A DNA stretch of 57,067 nt from Hyphomicrobiales bacterium (GTDB taxonomy: Bacteria > Pseudomonadota > Alphaproteobacteria > Rhizobiales > Rhizobiaceae), in the NCBI GenBank assembly GCA_002400845.2, contig NVRK02000035.1:1-57067 (forward strand), written 5' to 3'. The notes under the pieces were generated by a model, which was not told the origin of the DNA, did not search any database, and saw only the letters and a program-made list of their open reading frames with translations. Below, piece after piece: positions 1 through 8,322 of this stretch. The number at the start of each line of letters is the position of its first letter. Position 1 is the first letter of the stretch. Position numbers and translations under genes: made by a program.

Positions 1-1958
1 CCCAGCGCAGAAACAATAAGTAAAGATAACATCCAACCTGAAAAAATAGAGAACCATTCAAAGGTGCGCACCCACCAGCCAAACCAATCGCGTTTGCCTT
101 TTACGTCTACAACGCGCGGTGCCCAATCATTTTCCATTCTTAGGTTTACGATGGGCAAGGCGACATCGGCGGCATAGATGAAAGATTGAAATTCAGAATA
201 TTCAGACGGCATGGCTTCTGTGCATTTATCAGCAATGGGTTCAGGAAAGTAGACCCAATTGTCTGCGCATTTTTGCGGAATGAAGCCGCCATTTATGGCT
301 TCTTTGAAAATAAGCGGATGGGTGGGTGTCATAATGCCTTTATTCGCGGCGCTGAAATAAACTAGCCAACCAATTAATATGAGCGAGGTTAAATAGAGCG
401 CGGCTTTTCCCGGTCTAAACCCATAATCAATGAAAGTAGCCATAATCCATTTGCGCCAAAACACCGTGAGGAAGTGCATTATTTTGATATGTTTATTGCC
501 TTGGCGATCCAAATAATACCTGTCTGGATCATGCTTTGCCATAAATTGGGTTTGGCGTTTTTGGCGTTCGATACGAATGTTTTTAGCTTCTTCGTCTAGG
601 CCTATGGCCTGCAAAACATTGGCCAAATGCTCAAAGGGCATTGGGCGAAATTTGTTTGTTAAATCTGCCTTTGGTTGTTGTTCTAGAAAGTGGGTCCAGT
701 ATTCACTGTTTGCACCTTCTTCTAAATCGCTAAACCCTTGATAGGTGAAATTATTAAGTTTTATAGACGCTGGTTTTTGCCAACTTTCTTCATCCATATT
801 GAGGGTTTTAACCGTCGCGCCACCAAGGTCTAACATGCCGGGTGCATGTTCTATATCGCGCCAGTGCAATGTTCCTGCAATGTTAGCATTTCTAAACTCA
901 ATGGATTTTTTGGCTGAAATAGTTGCGCCACTTGCTGAAAAATCACCGCCGATATCCGCGCCTTGAAAGGAGAACCCGCCAGCAGAATTACAATTTCCTA
1001 AGATGACATTGCCTTTAATTGTGGCTTTATTAGCTTGAATGGCTTTGTCTTTATTATGGAAGGTCGCACCAGAGCAAATTATATTGCCACCAATTTCGGC
1101 ATTGCGAAAACCAACAGTGCCTTTGATTTGGAAACCTTCGTCGAGCCAAACGTTTCCTCCTATAAATGCATTTGGAACACTAAGGCTATCTAGAAACTTT
1201 CCATCTCGGCATGTGAGATCAAGTTTAATTTTTACGCCAAATAACCGGATTTTACCAGAAGCTAAAAACCTGTTTTTAAGTAATATATTTCCGCCGATTT
1301 CTGCACTATCGCAGGTTAAGGAATATGGAAGTCCATTGAATTTACCTCCTGTACAACTTAAGTCACCTGATATTTTTGCGCCAAGCAACCGCACATTTTC
1401 AATTGCTTGAAAACCGTTTCTGAGAAAAACACCTCCACTTGTTTGAAGGCGGTCTGCTATTAGTCCTTTGATAGATGAGCCTTGAAGACTTAGTGTTTGG
1501 CATTTTGCACCAAGTAAATTTACAGACCCATCTAGGCTACAATTTACTAAATTTATATCTTGTTTGATATCAGTGGAATCAAGATCGAGTTTATCGTTGG
1601 GACAATCAATAAAAGCGCCAACTAATACTATTCCCTTTCGATGTATTGGCACATCATCACACCCACCCAAAATTAAATAACGTAAAAAAGATGCTCGTAG
1701 TTTATTTTCGCGTGTGGCGCTGGTGGGTCTTGTGCCATCACCAATGACGCATTCTTCGCCGCGCGTACAAGCATGGAGTAACTTTTTCTCAGCAGGGGAA
1801 AGCCCCTCAGGAAATTCTTTAGTTGCTTTGGTAAAGTCAGATAGTTTTGCGCCGCGCGAATGGTCGGGCAATTGGTCTAAAATTGCCTTTGTATTCTTAA
1901 CTGTATTCGCATCAATTGTTTCGTCTATTGGTTGCTGAGTTGTTGATTTGTCGCCCAT
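1..1958 (-). CDS. Membrane-anchored pentapeptide-like repeat protein (partial, C-terminus outside window)
   Basis: The reading frame opens with ATG at 1958 and stays open to the window edge, giving at least 652 residues. After a charged N-terminus of about 120 residues comes a long stretch of repeats of the type 'L-x-G-A-x-I-x-G-D/N-L/V-x-C', with recurring G-N-I/V and G-D-L/F turns, resembling pentapeptide-repeat or bactofilin-like beta-helices. Near the end are a charged, Arg/Gln-rich segment, one hydrophobic segment (about positions 355-425), a roughly 90-residue loop with Cys and Trp, and a second hydrophobic segment running off the edge. I infer a cytoplasmic beta-helix attached to the inner membrane through its C-terminus. 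Related proteins are sometimes labelled 'membrane-associated oxidoreductase', but I see no redox motif. Function is unknown. Plus-strand frames here are shadows. Confidence 0.75.
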   Translation of the reverse strand, partial: MGDKSTTQQPIDETIDANTVKNTKAILDQLPDHSRGAKLSDFTKATKEFPEGLSPAEKKLLHACTRGEECVIGDGTRPTSATRENKLRASFLRYLILGGCDDVPIHRKGIVLVGAFIDCPNDKLDLDSTDIKQDINLVNCSLDGSVNLLGAKCQTLSLQGSSIKGLIADRLQTSGGVFLRNGFQAIENVRLLGAKISGDLSCTGGKFNGLPYSLTCDSAEIGGNILLKNRFLASGKIRLFGVKIKLDLTCRDGKFLDSLSVPNAFIGGNVWLDEGFQIKGTVGFRNAEIGGNIICSGATFHNKDKAIQANKATIKGNVILGNCNSAGGFSFQGADIGGDFSASGATISAKKSIEFRNANIAGTLHWRDIEHAPGMLDLGGATVKTLNMDEESWQKPASIKLNNFTYQGFSDLEEGANSEYWTHFLEQQPKADLTNKFRPMPFEHLANVLQAIGLDEEAKNIRIERQKRQTQFMAKHDPDRYYLDRQGNKHIKIMHFLTVFWRKWIMATFIDYGFRPGKAALYLTSLILIGWLVYFSAANKGIMTPTHPLIFKEAINGGFIPQKCADNWVYFPEPIADKCTEAMPSEYSEFQSFIYAADVALPIVNLRMENDWAPRVVDVKGKRDWFGWWVRTFEWFSIFSGWMLSLLIVSAL

Positions 1959-2053
1959 GAATAAAGCCTAGCAGAATTTTAAATTTTTAAAACAGGTTTT
2001 AGGTGTGACGGAATACACATCGCGGTTACTTGTCTTGAGCTATTAACTATTCA

Positions 2054-2166
2054 TCGCAGTGTTTACTTCTCGTTTCCTGCGATCCCTATCAAAGGGGCCC
2101 TATTGTTGGGGATAGCGGATTGCCGCAAGACGTCGACGCCCCTGACGGTCTTGTCGGCAATCCGTT
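2054..2166. repeat. GC-rich palindromic element, possibly REP/RIME-like
   Basis: Between two AT-rich genes lies a GC-rich block with nested inverted repeats. TCGCAG (2054-2059) faces CTGCGA (2077-2082). A long hairpin follows: GGATTGCCG (2117-2125) pairs with CGGCAATCC (2155-2163), CAAGAC (2126-2131) with GTCTTG (2148-2153), and GTC with GAC around a nine-base loop. That makes about 18 base pairs with two single-base bulges. No T-run follows on either strand, so it is not a plain intrinsic terminator. Composition and shape resemble the extragenic palindromes of Rhizobiales. Only one copy is visible here, so the family assignment is inference. Confidence 0.5.
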
Positions 2167-2193
2167 TATCAATTTCCAAAATTACTGATAAAT

Positions 2194-2631
2194 TTATTGG
2201 CAGGTGTTTGAAATTTTTTCTTGAATGGATTTTGAAATTTTACCGTCGATCAACTCAAATGTTTCACGGTTGTAAACTTCGTTTGATGGAAATTTATAAC
2301 AAACATTTACTTCAATAAGAGCGTTTTCAGAACTGGCAAGCTTGGTATTAATAACTGTGCCTTTATGAACATGCTTCCATTCATCTAATGAAGCAATGAA
2401 CTCGCTTTTTGTTTGGCTAATGCCCAAATCACCAAGCTCTATAAGCGCATTGTGCGTTAAAATTTCTTCAAAGGTGGCAGCGTTAGCAGTGCGCAGGCCG
2501 TCAAACCAACTTTGAACCGTATCTGGTAAATTATCTTGCGAAACAGAAACGACAGTTGAAAGAACTAAAAGTCCTAATATCAGGCCAAGGCTCACTATTT
2601 TTGCTAAAAACGACTTAAGGGTAATACTCAT
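2194..2631 (-). CDS. Exported small protein, possibly NTF2/SnoaL-like fold
   Basis: This is a 145-residue protein. Residues 1-30 are a Lys-containing n-region and a Leu/Val-rich hydrophobic stretch, consistent with a signal peptide or membrane anchor. The mature part (W-F-D-G-L-R-T-A-N, then alternating strands, ending with a Cys pair candidate near the C-terminus) has the size and pattern of a single NTF2/SnoaL-like domain, but no catalytic signature can be assigned. A GGGGA ribosome site lies 8 bases before the ATG at 2631. It stands alone between the palindromic element and the carbonic anhydrase gene. Export is likely; the fold is a guess and the function unknown. Confidence 0.6.
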   Translation of the reverse strand: MSITLKSFLAKIVSLGLILGLLVLSTVVSVSQDNLPDTVQSWFDGLRTANAATFEEILTHNALIELGDLGISQTKSEFIASLDEWKHVHKGTVINTKLASSENALIEVNVCYKFPSNEVYNRETFELIDGKISKSIQEKISNTCQ

Positions 2632-2740
2632 AACAAATCCCCAAAACTTCCCAATTTTGTATAGGAAAAAATCTTAGCGCGTCAAATTGGCAATCGTCAA
2701 GGTTGTGGCTGTAAATTATCTATCGTTTATTCAAATGTAG

Positions 2741-3385
2741 TTAATCCATATTGGGACGCCTAAAATCACCATTTTCTGGATCCATGACCCATAACTCTCC
2801 AGTAGATATATCGAACCAAGCACCATGCAGATGTAATTTCCCAGCTTCTTCTAACTCTTTTACACGCGGAAAGGTTCTTAGATTAGTAATAGAGTTTCGT
2901 ATGGAAATACGCTCTAAGGCTGTTTGGCGCTCTGCATCTGTTAAAACATCTGTGCTTTTTAATTTAGCAGCAACATCAGCCAATAAAGTTAGCCATTTTA
3001 TGATAAAATCGCCACTGGATGGGGGTAGGTCGTCTGGGTTCAAAGCTGCATGAATGCCGCCGCATCTGCCATGACCCATGACAATGATGTTTTTTACTTC
3101 TAGTCCAAAAACTGCATATTCTAATGCAGCGGATGTAGAATGAAATGCACCATCTGGCAGGAAAGGCGGGACTAGATTTGCAACGTTACGGGCAACAAAC
3201 AATGTACCAGGGCCACAATCGAAAATTGTTTCTGGCGCTGCTCTGGAATCACAGCAGGCTATAATCATTGTATCTGGGGCTTGGCCCTCTTCAGCCAATT
3301 CGCGGTATCGGGTTTCTTCGTTAGCATAACGGCCCGCCATAAAATTAGCATAACCATCAAGCAGTTTTTGGGGAAACTTAGACAT
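2741..3385 (-). CDS. Beta-class carbonic anhydrase
   Basis: The enzyme interconverts CO2 and bicarbonate in the cytoplasm. The 214-residue length is typical. The zinc site is visible: CCDSR near residues 43-47 supplies the first Cys and the Asp-Arg dyad, and HGRCGG near residue 105 supplies His and the second Cys. The segment 'DCGPGTLFVARNVANLVPP' between them is a family hallmark. It follows the pyridoxal kinase gene by 30 bases on the same strand, so co-transcription is likely. No good Shine-Dalgarno sequence precedes the ATG at 3385, consistent with weak or coupled translation. It could serve anaplerosis or pH balance; the sequence does not decide. Confidence 0.93.
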   Translation of the reverse strand: MSKFPQKLLDGYANFMAGRYANEETRYRELAEEGQAPDTMIIACCDSRAAPETIFDCGPGTLFVARNVANLVPPFLPDGAFHSTSAALEYAVFGLEVKNIIVMGHGRCGGIHAALNPDDLPPSSGDFIIKWLTLLADVAAKLKSTDVLTDAERQTALERISIRNSITNLRTFPRVKELEEAGKLHLHGAWFDISTGELWVMDPENGDFRRPNMD

Positions 3386-3415
3386 AGTTATTTTTTATCG
3401 TAAATTTTAATAAGT

Positions 3416-4423
3416 TCAAGCTTTCTTATCTGATGAACTAATATTCTTTTGAGATATGTTCTTATTTCGCTTGGGGGCTTTGCGAATATTGGGGGGCAAA
3501 GTTGGTGATTGCCCCAATGCTCTGATTTGCACCATGGCCATTGGTCTTTTGAGGCAATGGGTGTTTGCTTCGAGCAATAATTCATCTGCGCCTTGTTTGG
3601 CAGAGTTTGCAATTACTTCAAAAACTGATGCCGTTGTACGCTGTAAGGTGATTTCTTTATCTTTGGTATTTAACAAATGTGCGGTGAAAACGGCTGCCGT
3701 AAGATCGCCAGCGCCATTGGTTGGGCCGCCAACAATTCTGTGTTCAGCAAACAGTGCATTATCGCCATAAACGAGCAAATTACCAATTTGGTTGCGCATC
3801 ATGCCAGCAATAGATGTTGTAAGTACAATTTTGTTCTTAAATTTTTGAGCTTCAATAAGGGCCTCTTGAACGGTCGTAACTTTTTTACCTGTGAGCCAGC
3901 CAAGTTCAAATAAATTGGGTGTTATTGCATCTGATATGGGAACTAAATGTTCTTTAATTGCTTGTGCTGTGTCTTGGTCAATGTAAAGTTTATCGCCATC
4001 GCCCATTACAGGGTCACATATATGAATGATATTTTTGTTTTTAGATTTTATAAAAGAGACAAATTCGGCAACTGCTTTGGCTTGTTCAGCACTTGCCATA
4101 TAGCCAGTTAGCACAGCGCCAACTTCATCTAGCCAGTTAGAATTACCCTTAGCGTAGCCTGAAGGGCCGCTTTTTAGGTCTTCTAAGAGTTGCATAAAAC
4201 TAGTGTCGTCTATTAGCATACGATTTGCTTGCCCGTGGCCTGGATGCCATGGCAATATAATTGTCGGCACTGCCCAAACGGGGTGTTCTAAAGTTTCAAG
4301 CGCAAATACAGCCGCTCTGTTACCAATGGACCCACGAACAACATGACTGGAAATTACAATCACAGATTTTTTGCTGCTAGGGGTGGCAGGATTGAATTGA
4401 GGATTTTGAGTAGTAGGCTGCAT
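3416..4423 (-). CDS. pdxY: Pyridoxal kinase
   Basis: This ribokinase-fold enzyme phosphorylates pyridoxal, salvaging vitamin B6 to PLP. The N-terminus has the PdxY/PdxK hallmark 'SSHVVRGSIGNRA' followed by 'LPWHPGHG'. The catalytic and anion-hole motif GPTNGAGD is near residue 234, with 'CDPVMGDGDKLY' before it. At 335 residues it is about 45 longer than usual bacterial PdxY. The excess is a C-terminal basic, Ser/Lys/Asn-rich tail after about residue 290 that looks disordered. It is the first gene of a likely two-gene unit with the carbonic anhydrase and is divergent from lemA across a 167-base AT-rich gap holding both promoters. Confidence 0.92.
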   Translation of the reverse strand: MQPTTQNPQFNPATPSSKKSVIVISSHVVRGSIGNRAAVFALETLEHPVWAVPTIILPWHPGHGQANRMLIDDTSFMQLLEDLKSGPSGYAKGNSNWLDEVGAVLTGYMASAEQAKAVAEFVSFIKSKNKNIIHICDPVMGDGDKLYIDQDTAQAIKEHLVPISDAITPNLFELGWLTGKKVTTVQEALIEAQKFKNKIVLTTSIAGMMRNQIGNLLVYGDNALFAEHRIVGGPTNGAGDLTAAVFTAHLLNTKDKEITLQRTTASVFEVIANSAKQGADELLLEANTHCLKRPMAMVQIRALGQSPTLPPNIRKAPKRNKNISQKNISSSDKKA

Positions 4424-4590
4424 GGTTAGCTCATTTTTATTATAGATATGGCAAATCTAAATTAGATGCCAATATTCGTAAAGCATTGGTATAGAGTTTA
4501 ATCGATAAAATGCACTTTATTTATGAAATAAGAAACGCTACGGTTGTGTTTGGGTAAAATTTATATTTATCGACATTTTGGGGATAAGAG

Positions 4591-5211
4591 ATGTTTACAA
4601 GTTCGGCAGTTAATTTTGTAAAAGTTAAATTTAAGCATGTGTTTAGTATTTTGTTTGTTGGGGCCTTTTTGACGGGCTGTGGCATTAATAATATTCCAAC
4701 ATATGAAGAAAATGCACGGGCTAAATGGAGCCAAGTGTTAAATCAATATCAACGACGCGCTGAACTTATTCCAAATTTGGTAGAGACCGTTAAAGGTTTC
4801 GCTGCCCAAGAAAAAGATGTATTAATTTCTGTTGTTGAGGCGCGGGCAAAAGCCAGTTCGGTAAAATTACCAGATGATATTTTAACGAACCCAGAAGCAT
4901 TTAAGCAATTTCAGGCGAACCAGTCTGGATTGACGGGTGCATTGTCTAGGTTATTGGTAACAGTAGAGCGTTATCCAGATCTAAAATCTAATCAAAACTT
5001 CTTAGCGCTTCAATCGCAATTAGAAGGCACTGAAAACCGTGTTACTGTTGCGCGTCGTGATTATATAGAAGCGGTTCGGCTTTATAATACTGAACTGAAA
5101 ACAATACCGGGCCGTTGGTGGCACAGCTTAATGTATTCAACCAGTCTTCCAATGCAAAGCTTCACGGTAGAAGAAGAAAAAATGGAAGTGCCAGAAGTTA
5201 AATTTAACTAG
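4591..5211 (+). CDS. lemA: LemA family lipoprotein
   Basis: The 206-residue protein has an N-terminal hydrophobic segment ending in the lipobox L-T-G-C, so it is probably lipidated and anchored in the envelope. The LemA core follows: 'NIPTYEENARAKWSQVLNQY', 'RRAELIPNLVETVKG', then 'YPDLKSNQNFLALQSQLEGT' and 'ENRVTVARRDYIEAV', all helical. LemA proteins are widespread and of unclear role, often beside TPM-domain proteins, as here: two TPM genes follow within 30 bases. A GGGGATAAGAG ribosome site precedes the ATG. The C-terminus 'SFTVEEEKMEVPEVKF' matches the usual family ending. Confidence 0.92.
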   Translation: MFTSSAVNFVKVKFKHVFSILFVGAFLTGCGINNIPTYEENARAKWSQVLNQYQRRAELIPNLVETVKGFAAQEKDVLISVVEARAKASSVKLPDDILTNPEAFKQFQANQSGLTGALSRLLVTVERYPDLKSNQNFLALQSQLEGTENRVTVARRDYIEAVRLYNTELKTIPGRWWHSLMYSTSLPMQSFTVEEEKMEVPEVKFN

Positions 5212-5239
5212 AATTGAATTTTGGTACTGAGGATAACTG

Positions 5240-6172
5240 GTGACTTCAATCTGGCAAAATAGATTTATATTATTGATCGCAAGTTCGTGCATTGTGTTAA
5301 TATTAGCATTTGTTGCCTTGCCAAAATTTGCTCATCCAGATTGGTCTGGTTCTAGTCGTGAACTTGTTAGCTGGGTACCAGAGGGTTTTTCTGATCCAAG
5401 CGTTGCGCAATCGACTGGTGTTGTGCCAACGCGTGATAAGTTTCCTGAATTAACAGGCCGCGTTGTTGATAATGCCAATTTAATTAATGCTGGTGATGAA
5501 ACAAGATTAATTGAAAAATTAAAAGCATTTGAAAACCTCTCTTCTGACCAAGTTGTTGTCGCAACGATTGATAGTTTGCATGGCGCTAATTTAGAGGAGT
5601 ATTCAAATCTTTTATTTCGTAAATGGAAGCTGGGCCAAGCTGATGAAAATAATGGCGTCTTGTTTTTAATCTCTAAGGGCGATCGGAAAATTAGAATTGA
5701 AGTTGGTTATGGTTTGGAAGGCTTGTTAACGGATGCTATTTCTAAGGTAATTATTGATCGTGTTATCGTTCCACAATTTAAAGCTGGCAATTTTAGTGCT
5801 GGCATTGTTGATGGCGCTGAAAAGATTATTGGCGTTTTATCAGGCGATAAAATTGAGCTGAAATCACGCGCAAAACGTAACTTTCAGCAACAGGATGATG
5901 TTGATTGGTTTGAAGTTATTTTCTTTATAATATGGGGCACGTTATTCTTTGGACCTTTAGCGTTTAGTATTTTAGCGCCTATCTTTGGAGAAAAGGTTGG
6001 GCCACGTCGTTATAAATGGCTTGGCATAGAAATTAAGCCAGGTAGTGGCGGCTCTAGGCGTTCTGGTTCTGGTGGATTTGGCAGTGGATATGGCGGTGGT
6101 TTTTCTGGCGGTGGGGGGTTCTCTGGTGGCGGAGGTTCTTCTGGCGGCGGCGGTGCTTCTGGTGGGTGGTAA
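5240..6172 (+). CDS. TPM-domain membrane protein with glycine-rich tail (YgcG-like)
   Basis: The 310-residue protein starts with GTG. Residues 10-27 form an N-terminal membrane segment or signal peptide. A TPM domain follows (about 70-200): 'GRVVDNANLINAGDETRL', 'DQVVVATIDSLHG', 'NNGVLFLISKGDRKIRIEVG', 'GYGLEGLLTDA'. A second membrane segment at about 225-247 comes next, then a repetitive Gly/Ser tail built from GGG-FSGGGG units that ends the protein. That architecture is standard for YgcG/BA42-type TPM proteins. Context: lemA 28 bases upstream and a second TPM gene immediately downstream. A photosystem-repair role is known for the plant TPM relative; the bacterial role is unsettled. Confidence 0.88.
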   Translation: MTSIWQNRFILLIASSCIVLILAFVALPKFAHPDWSGSSRELVSWVPEGFSDPSVAQSTGVVPTRDKFPELTGRVVDNANLINAGDETRLIEKLKAFENLSSDQVVVATIDSLHGANLEEYSNLLFRKWKLGQADENNGVLFLISKGDRKIRIEVGYGLEGLLTDAISKVIIDRVIVPQFKAGNFSAGIVDGAEKIIGVLSGDKIELKSRAKRNFQQQDDVDWFEVIFFIIWGTLFFGPLAFSILAPIFGEKVGPRRYKWLGIEIKPGSGGSRRSGSGGFGSGYGGGFSGGGGFSGGGGSSGGGGASGGW

Positions 6173-6174
6173 TT

Positions 6175-6810
6175 ATGACTATTGAATTTTCAAATAAAGA
6201 GCATGATGCAATTCGCGCCGCAATTAAGAATGGCGAGAAAAAAACCAGTGCTGAAATTTTTGCAGTGTTGGCTCAGCGCAGTGATGATTATCAATTTGTA
6301 GCGATGAGTTTCTTCGCTTTTTGGATATTCATTGTTTCTGTATTTCTTGTATTGTTGCTCGGATTTTATAGCGTTGATGTATCTTTACTGCATTTTGTTT
6401 CAGCGCAATTTTTGGCATTTATTTGTGGCTATTTAATTTTGCGTGGCTTCCCTAAATTGGCAATAACGTTTACACCGCAACGCATTAAGCATCATCGTGC
6501 GCACTTAAATGGGATAAAGCAATTTTTGGCACATGGCATCCACAATACAAAAGGACGTACGGGTGTTTTGATTTTTGTTTCACTTGAAGAACGCTATGCA
6601 GAAATTTTAGTAGATGGTGAAATTGAAAATAATATAGGGCGTGAGTTTTGGTTAGAGGCTGTTGGTGAACTTATAGCTTCTTGTAAGGAAAATAAAATTA
6701 GCAACGGGTATGTTCGCGCGATAGAAAATACTTCTGAAAAATTAGCGGTTAAGTTTCCAAGAGGCCGTAAAAAATTAAATGAATTAGAAGATAAATTGAT
6801 AATTATATAG
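6175..6810 (+). CDS. Second TPM-domain protein
   Basis: A 211-residue protein. I prefer the ATG at 6175, two bases after the stop of the previous gene, over an upstream in-frame GTG at 6166. The N-terminal part 'AIRAAIKNGEKKTSAEIFAV' is the start of the TPM fold. Two membrane segments (about 45-90) interrupt it, and the rest resumes with 'GRTGVLIFVSLEERYAEILV', 'DGEIENNIG' and 'FPRGRKKLNELEDK' near the end. This split TPM layout is typical of the companion gene in LemA-TPM-TPM clusters. Tight spacing suggests translational coupling and complex formation with the preceding protein. No enzymatic motif is seen. Confidence 0.82.
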   Translation: MTIEFSNKEHDAIRAAIKNGEKKTSAEIFAVLAQRSDDYQFVAMSFFAFWIFIVSVFLVLLLGFYSVDVSLLHFVSAQFLAFICGYLILRGFPKLAITFTPQRIKHHRAHLNGIKQFLAHGIHNTKGRTGVLIFVSLEERYAEILVDGEIENNIGREFWLEAVGELIASCKENKISNGYVRAIENTSEKLAVKFPRGRKKLNELEDKLIII

Positions 6811-6857
6811 TTTCTAAGATTATTGTGAAATTTAAAAATTTAAAAGAAAGTCTTAGA

Positions 6858-8234
6858 ATGCAGGGAAAATTAAATTCGAATACTACAGCAGTTAGCAGAA
6901 AAGGGGTTGCTGGCTGGATGATGTTTGACTGGGCCGCACAGCCGTTTTTTACTGTTATTACGACTTTTATCTTCGCGCCTTATATGGTTTCTCGAATGGT
7001 GGAAGACCCAGATGCTGGGCAAGCTGCTTGGAGTTTTGGTATTGCTATAGCGGGTTTATTTATTGCAGTTCTTTCGCCAATACTGGGTTCTATTGCTGAC
7101 CAAACAGGCTCTAAGAAAAAATGGATTGCTACCTTTGCGACTGTAAAGATTTTGGTTTTAGTATCACTTTGGTTTGCTGTTCCTGGGTCTAGTATAGCGT
7201 GGGTGATAGGTCTGTTATGTATCGGAACAATTGCTGCCGAATTTTCGATAGTTTTCAACGATTCGATGATGACTCATATTGTGGCGAAAAAGGATATGGG
7301 CCGCGTTTCAAATATTGCATGGGGCCTTGGTTATGCTGGCGGTATGTTGGTTCTAATATTTACGGTTGGATTTTTAGCGGGATCATTAGACACAGGGAAA
7401 ACCCTGTTTGGCTTAGACCCTTTATTTGGTTTGGACCCAAACTTTGGGGAGGATGCCCGTGCAACAGGTCCTATATCTGCATTATGGTATTTTGTATTTA
7501 TAGTGCCGATGTTTTTATTTACGCCAGATGTACGATCAAAACTTGGTTTGGGTATTGCGGTAAAAAGAGGCCTTTCAGAATTAGTATCAACGATCAAAGA
7601 AGTTAGACAACGCGCTGATATTTTCAAATTTTTAATTGCAAGAATGTTGTATCAAGATGGTGTTGCGGCATTGCTAGTATTGGGTGGTACATTTGCCGCT
7701 GGTGTATTTGGTTGGCCAATTATAGAAATTGGCGTGTTTGGCATTATCCTAAATGTTTTTGCAATTGGTGGGTGTTTAGCGGCGGCAAAGCTTGATGATA
7801 AATTTGGTTCTAAATGGGTGGTTATGTTTGCCTTGGTATTGCTGATAATTGCTACGATCGGCATCAGCTCGACGGGGGTTGGATTTACGCTTTTTGGACT
7901 TGTGCAGTTGTCACTTGCAGACAGTGGTGGGTTTTATGGCACTGCTGCTGAAAAAGTTTATTTGCTGTACGGTGTATTGATAGGTTTGGCATTTGGGCCA
8001 GTTCAAGCATCTTCGCGGGCGCTTTTAGCGCAAAGTGTTAGCGAAGAAGAGGCTGGGCGTTATTTTGGACTTTACGCTATGTCGGGTAGAGCTACCAGCT
8101 TTTTAGCGCCACTAACAGTGGGTGCCGTTACGGTTGTTACGGGCTCTGCTAGATATGGTATGGCAACCTTGGTTGTATTTTTGCTGGTTGGTTTGATAAT
8201 TTTATCAGGTGTTACAACTACCAAAAAATCATAA
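6858..8234 (+). CDS. UMF1-family MFS transporter (Atg22-like)
   Basis: A polytopic inner-membrane protein of about 458 residues with roughly 12 hydrophobic segments. The N-terminus carries the UMF1 signature 'VAGWMMFDWAAQPFFT', and 'GSIADQTGSKKKWIA' matches the MFS loop 2-3 motif. 'SRALLAQSVSEEEAGRYFG' near residue 390 is also typical of the family. A longer form from GTG at 6825 is possible; I chose ATG 6858 because a purine-rich AAAGAAAG lies 8-15 bases upstream and family members have short N-termini. Substrate is unknown; fungal Atg22 exports amino acids from vacuoles. It probably shares the transcript of lemA and the TPM genes and ends at a shared terminator. Confidence 0.85.
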   Translation: MQGKLNSNTTAVSRKGVAGWMMFDWAAQPFFTVITTFIFAPYMVSRMVEDPDAGQAAWSFGIAIAGLFIAVLSPILGSIADQTGSKKKWIATFATVKILVLVSLWFAVPGSSIAWVIGLLCIGTIAAEFSIVFNDSMMTHIVAKKDMGRVSNIAWGLGYAGGMLVLIFTVGFLAGSLDTGKTLFGLDPLFGLDPNFGEDARATGPISALWYFVFIVPMFLFTPDVRSKLGLGIAVKRGLSELVSTIKEVRQRADIFKFLIARMLYQDGVAALLVLGGTFAAGVFGWPIIEIGVFGIILNVFAIGGCLAAAKLDDKFGSKWVVMFALVLLIIATIGISSTGVGFTLFGLVQLSLADSGGFYGTAAEKVYLLYGVLIGLAFGPVQASSRALLAQSVSEEEAGRYFGLYAMSGRATSFLAPLTVGAVTVVTGSARYGMATLVVFLLVGLIILSGVTTTKKS

Positions 8235-8271
8235 TGTAAAATCTAAGTTTTAAGCAAATAGCTTGAGATAA

Positions 8272-8300
8272 GAAAAAAGCCCGCAAAAAACGGGCCTTTT
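8272..8300. terminator. Bidirectional intrinsic terminator
   Basis: GCCCG (8279-8283) and CGGGC (8291-8295) enclose a CAAAAAA loop. The stem is flanked by an A-run on the left and CTTTT on the right, so it can end transcription of the UMF1 gene on the plus strand and of purH on the minus strand. It sits between two convergent genes. Confidence 0.85.
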
Positions 8301-8322
8301 AAATATTCATTTGAAGTTGCGA

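Noticed and set aside
745-1410. Plus-strand reading frames of 73 and 123 codons
   Set aside because: They are antisense to the long repeat-protein frame, which has regular repeats, membrane segments and no stop; the plus frames are low-complexity Pro/Ser-rich shadows.
2103-2318. Plus-strand frame across the palindromic element
   Set aside because: It begins inside the hairpin and runs antisense into the exported-protein gene; no ribosome site or protein-like pattern.
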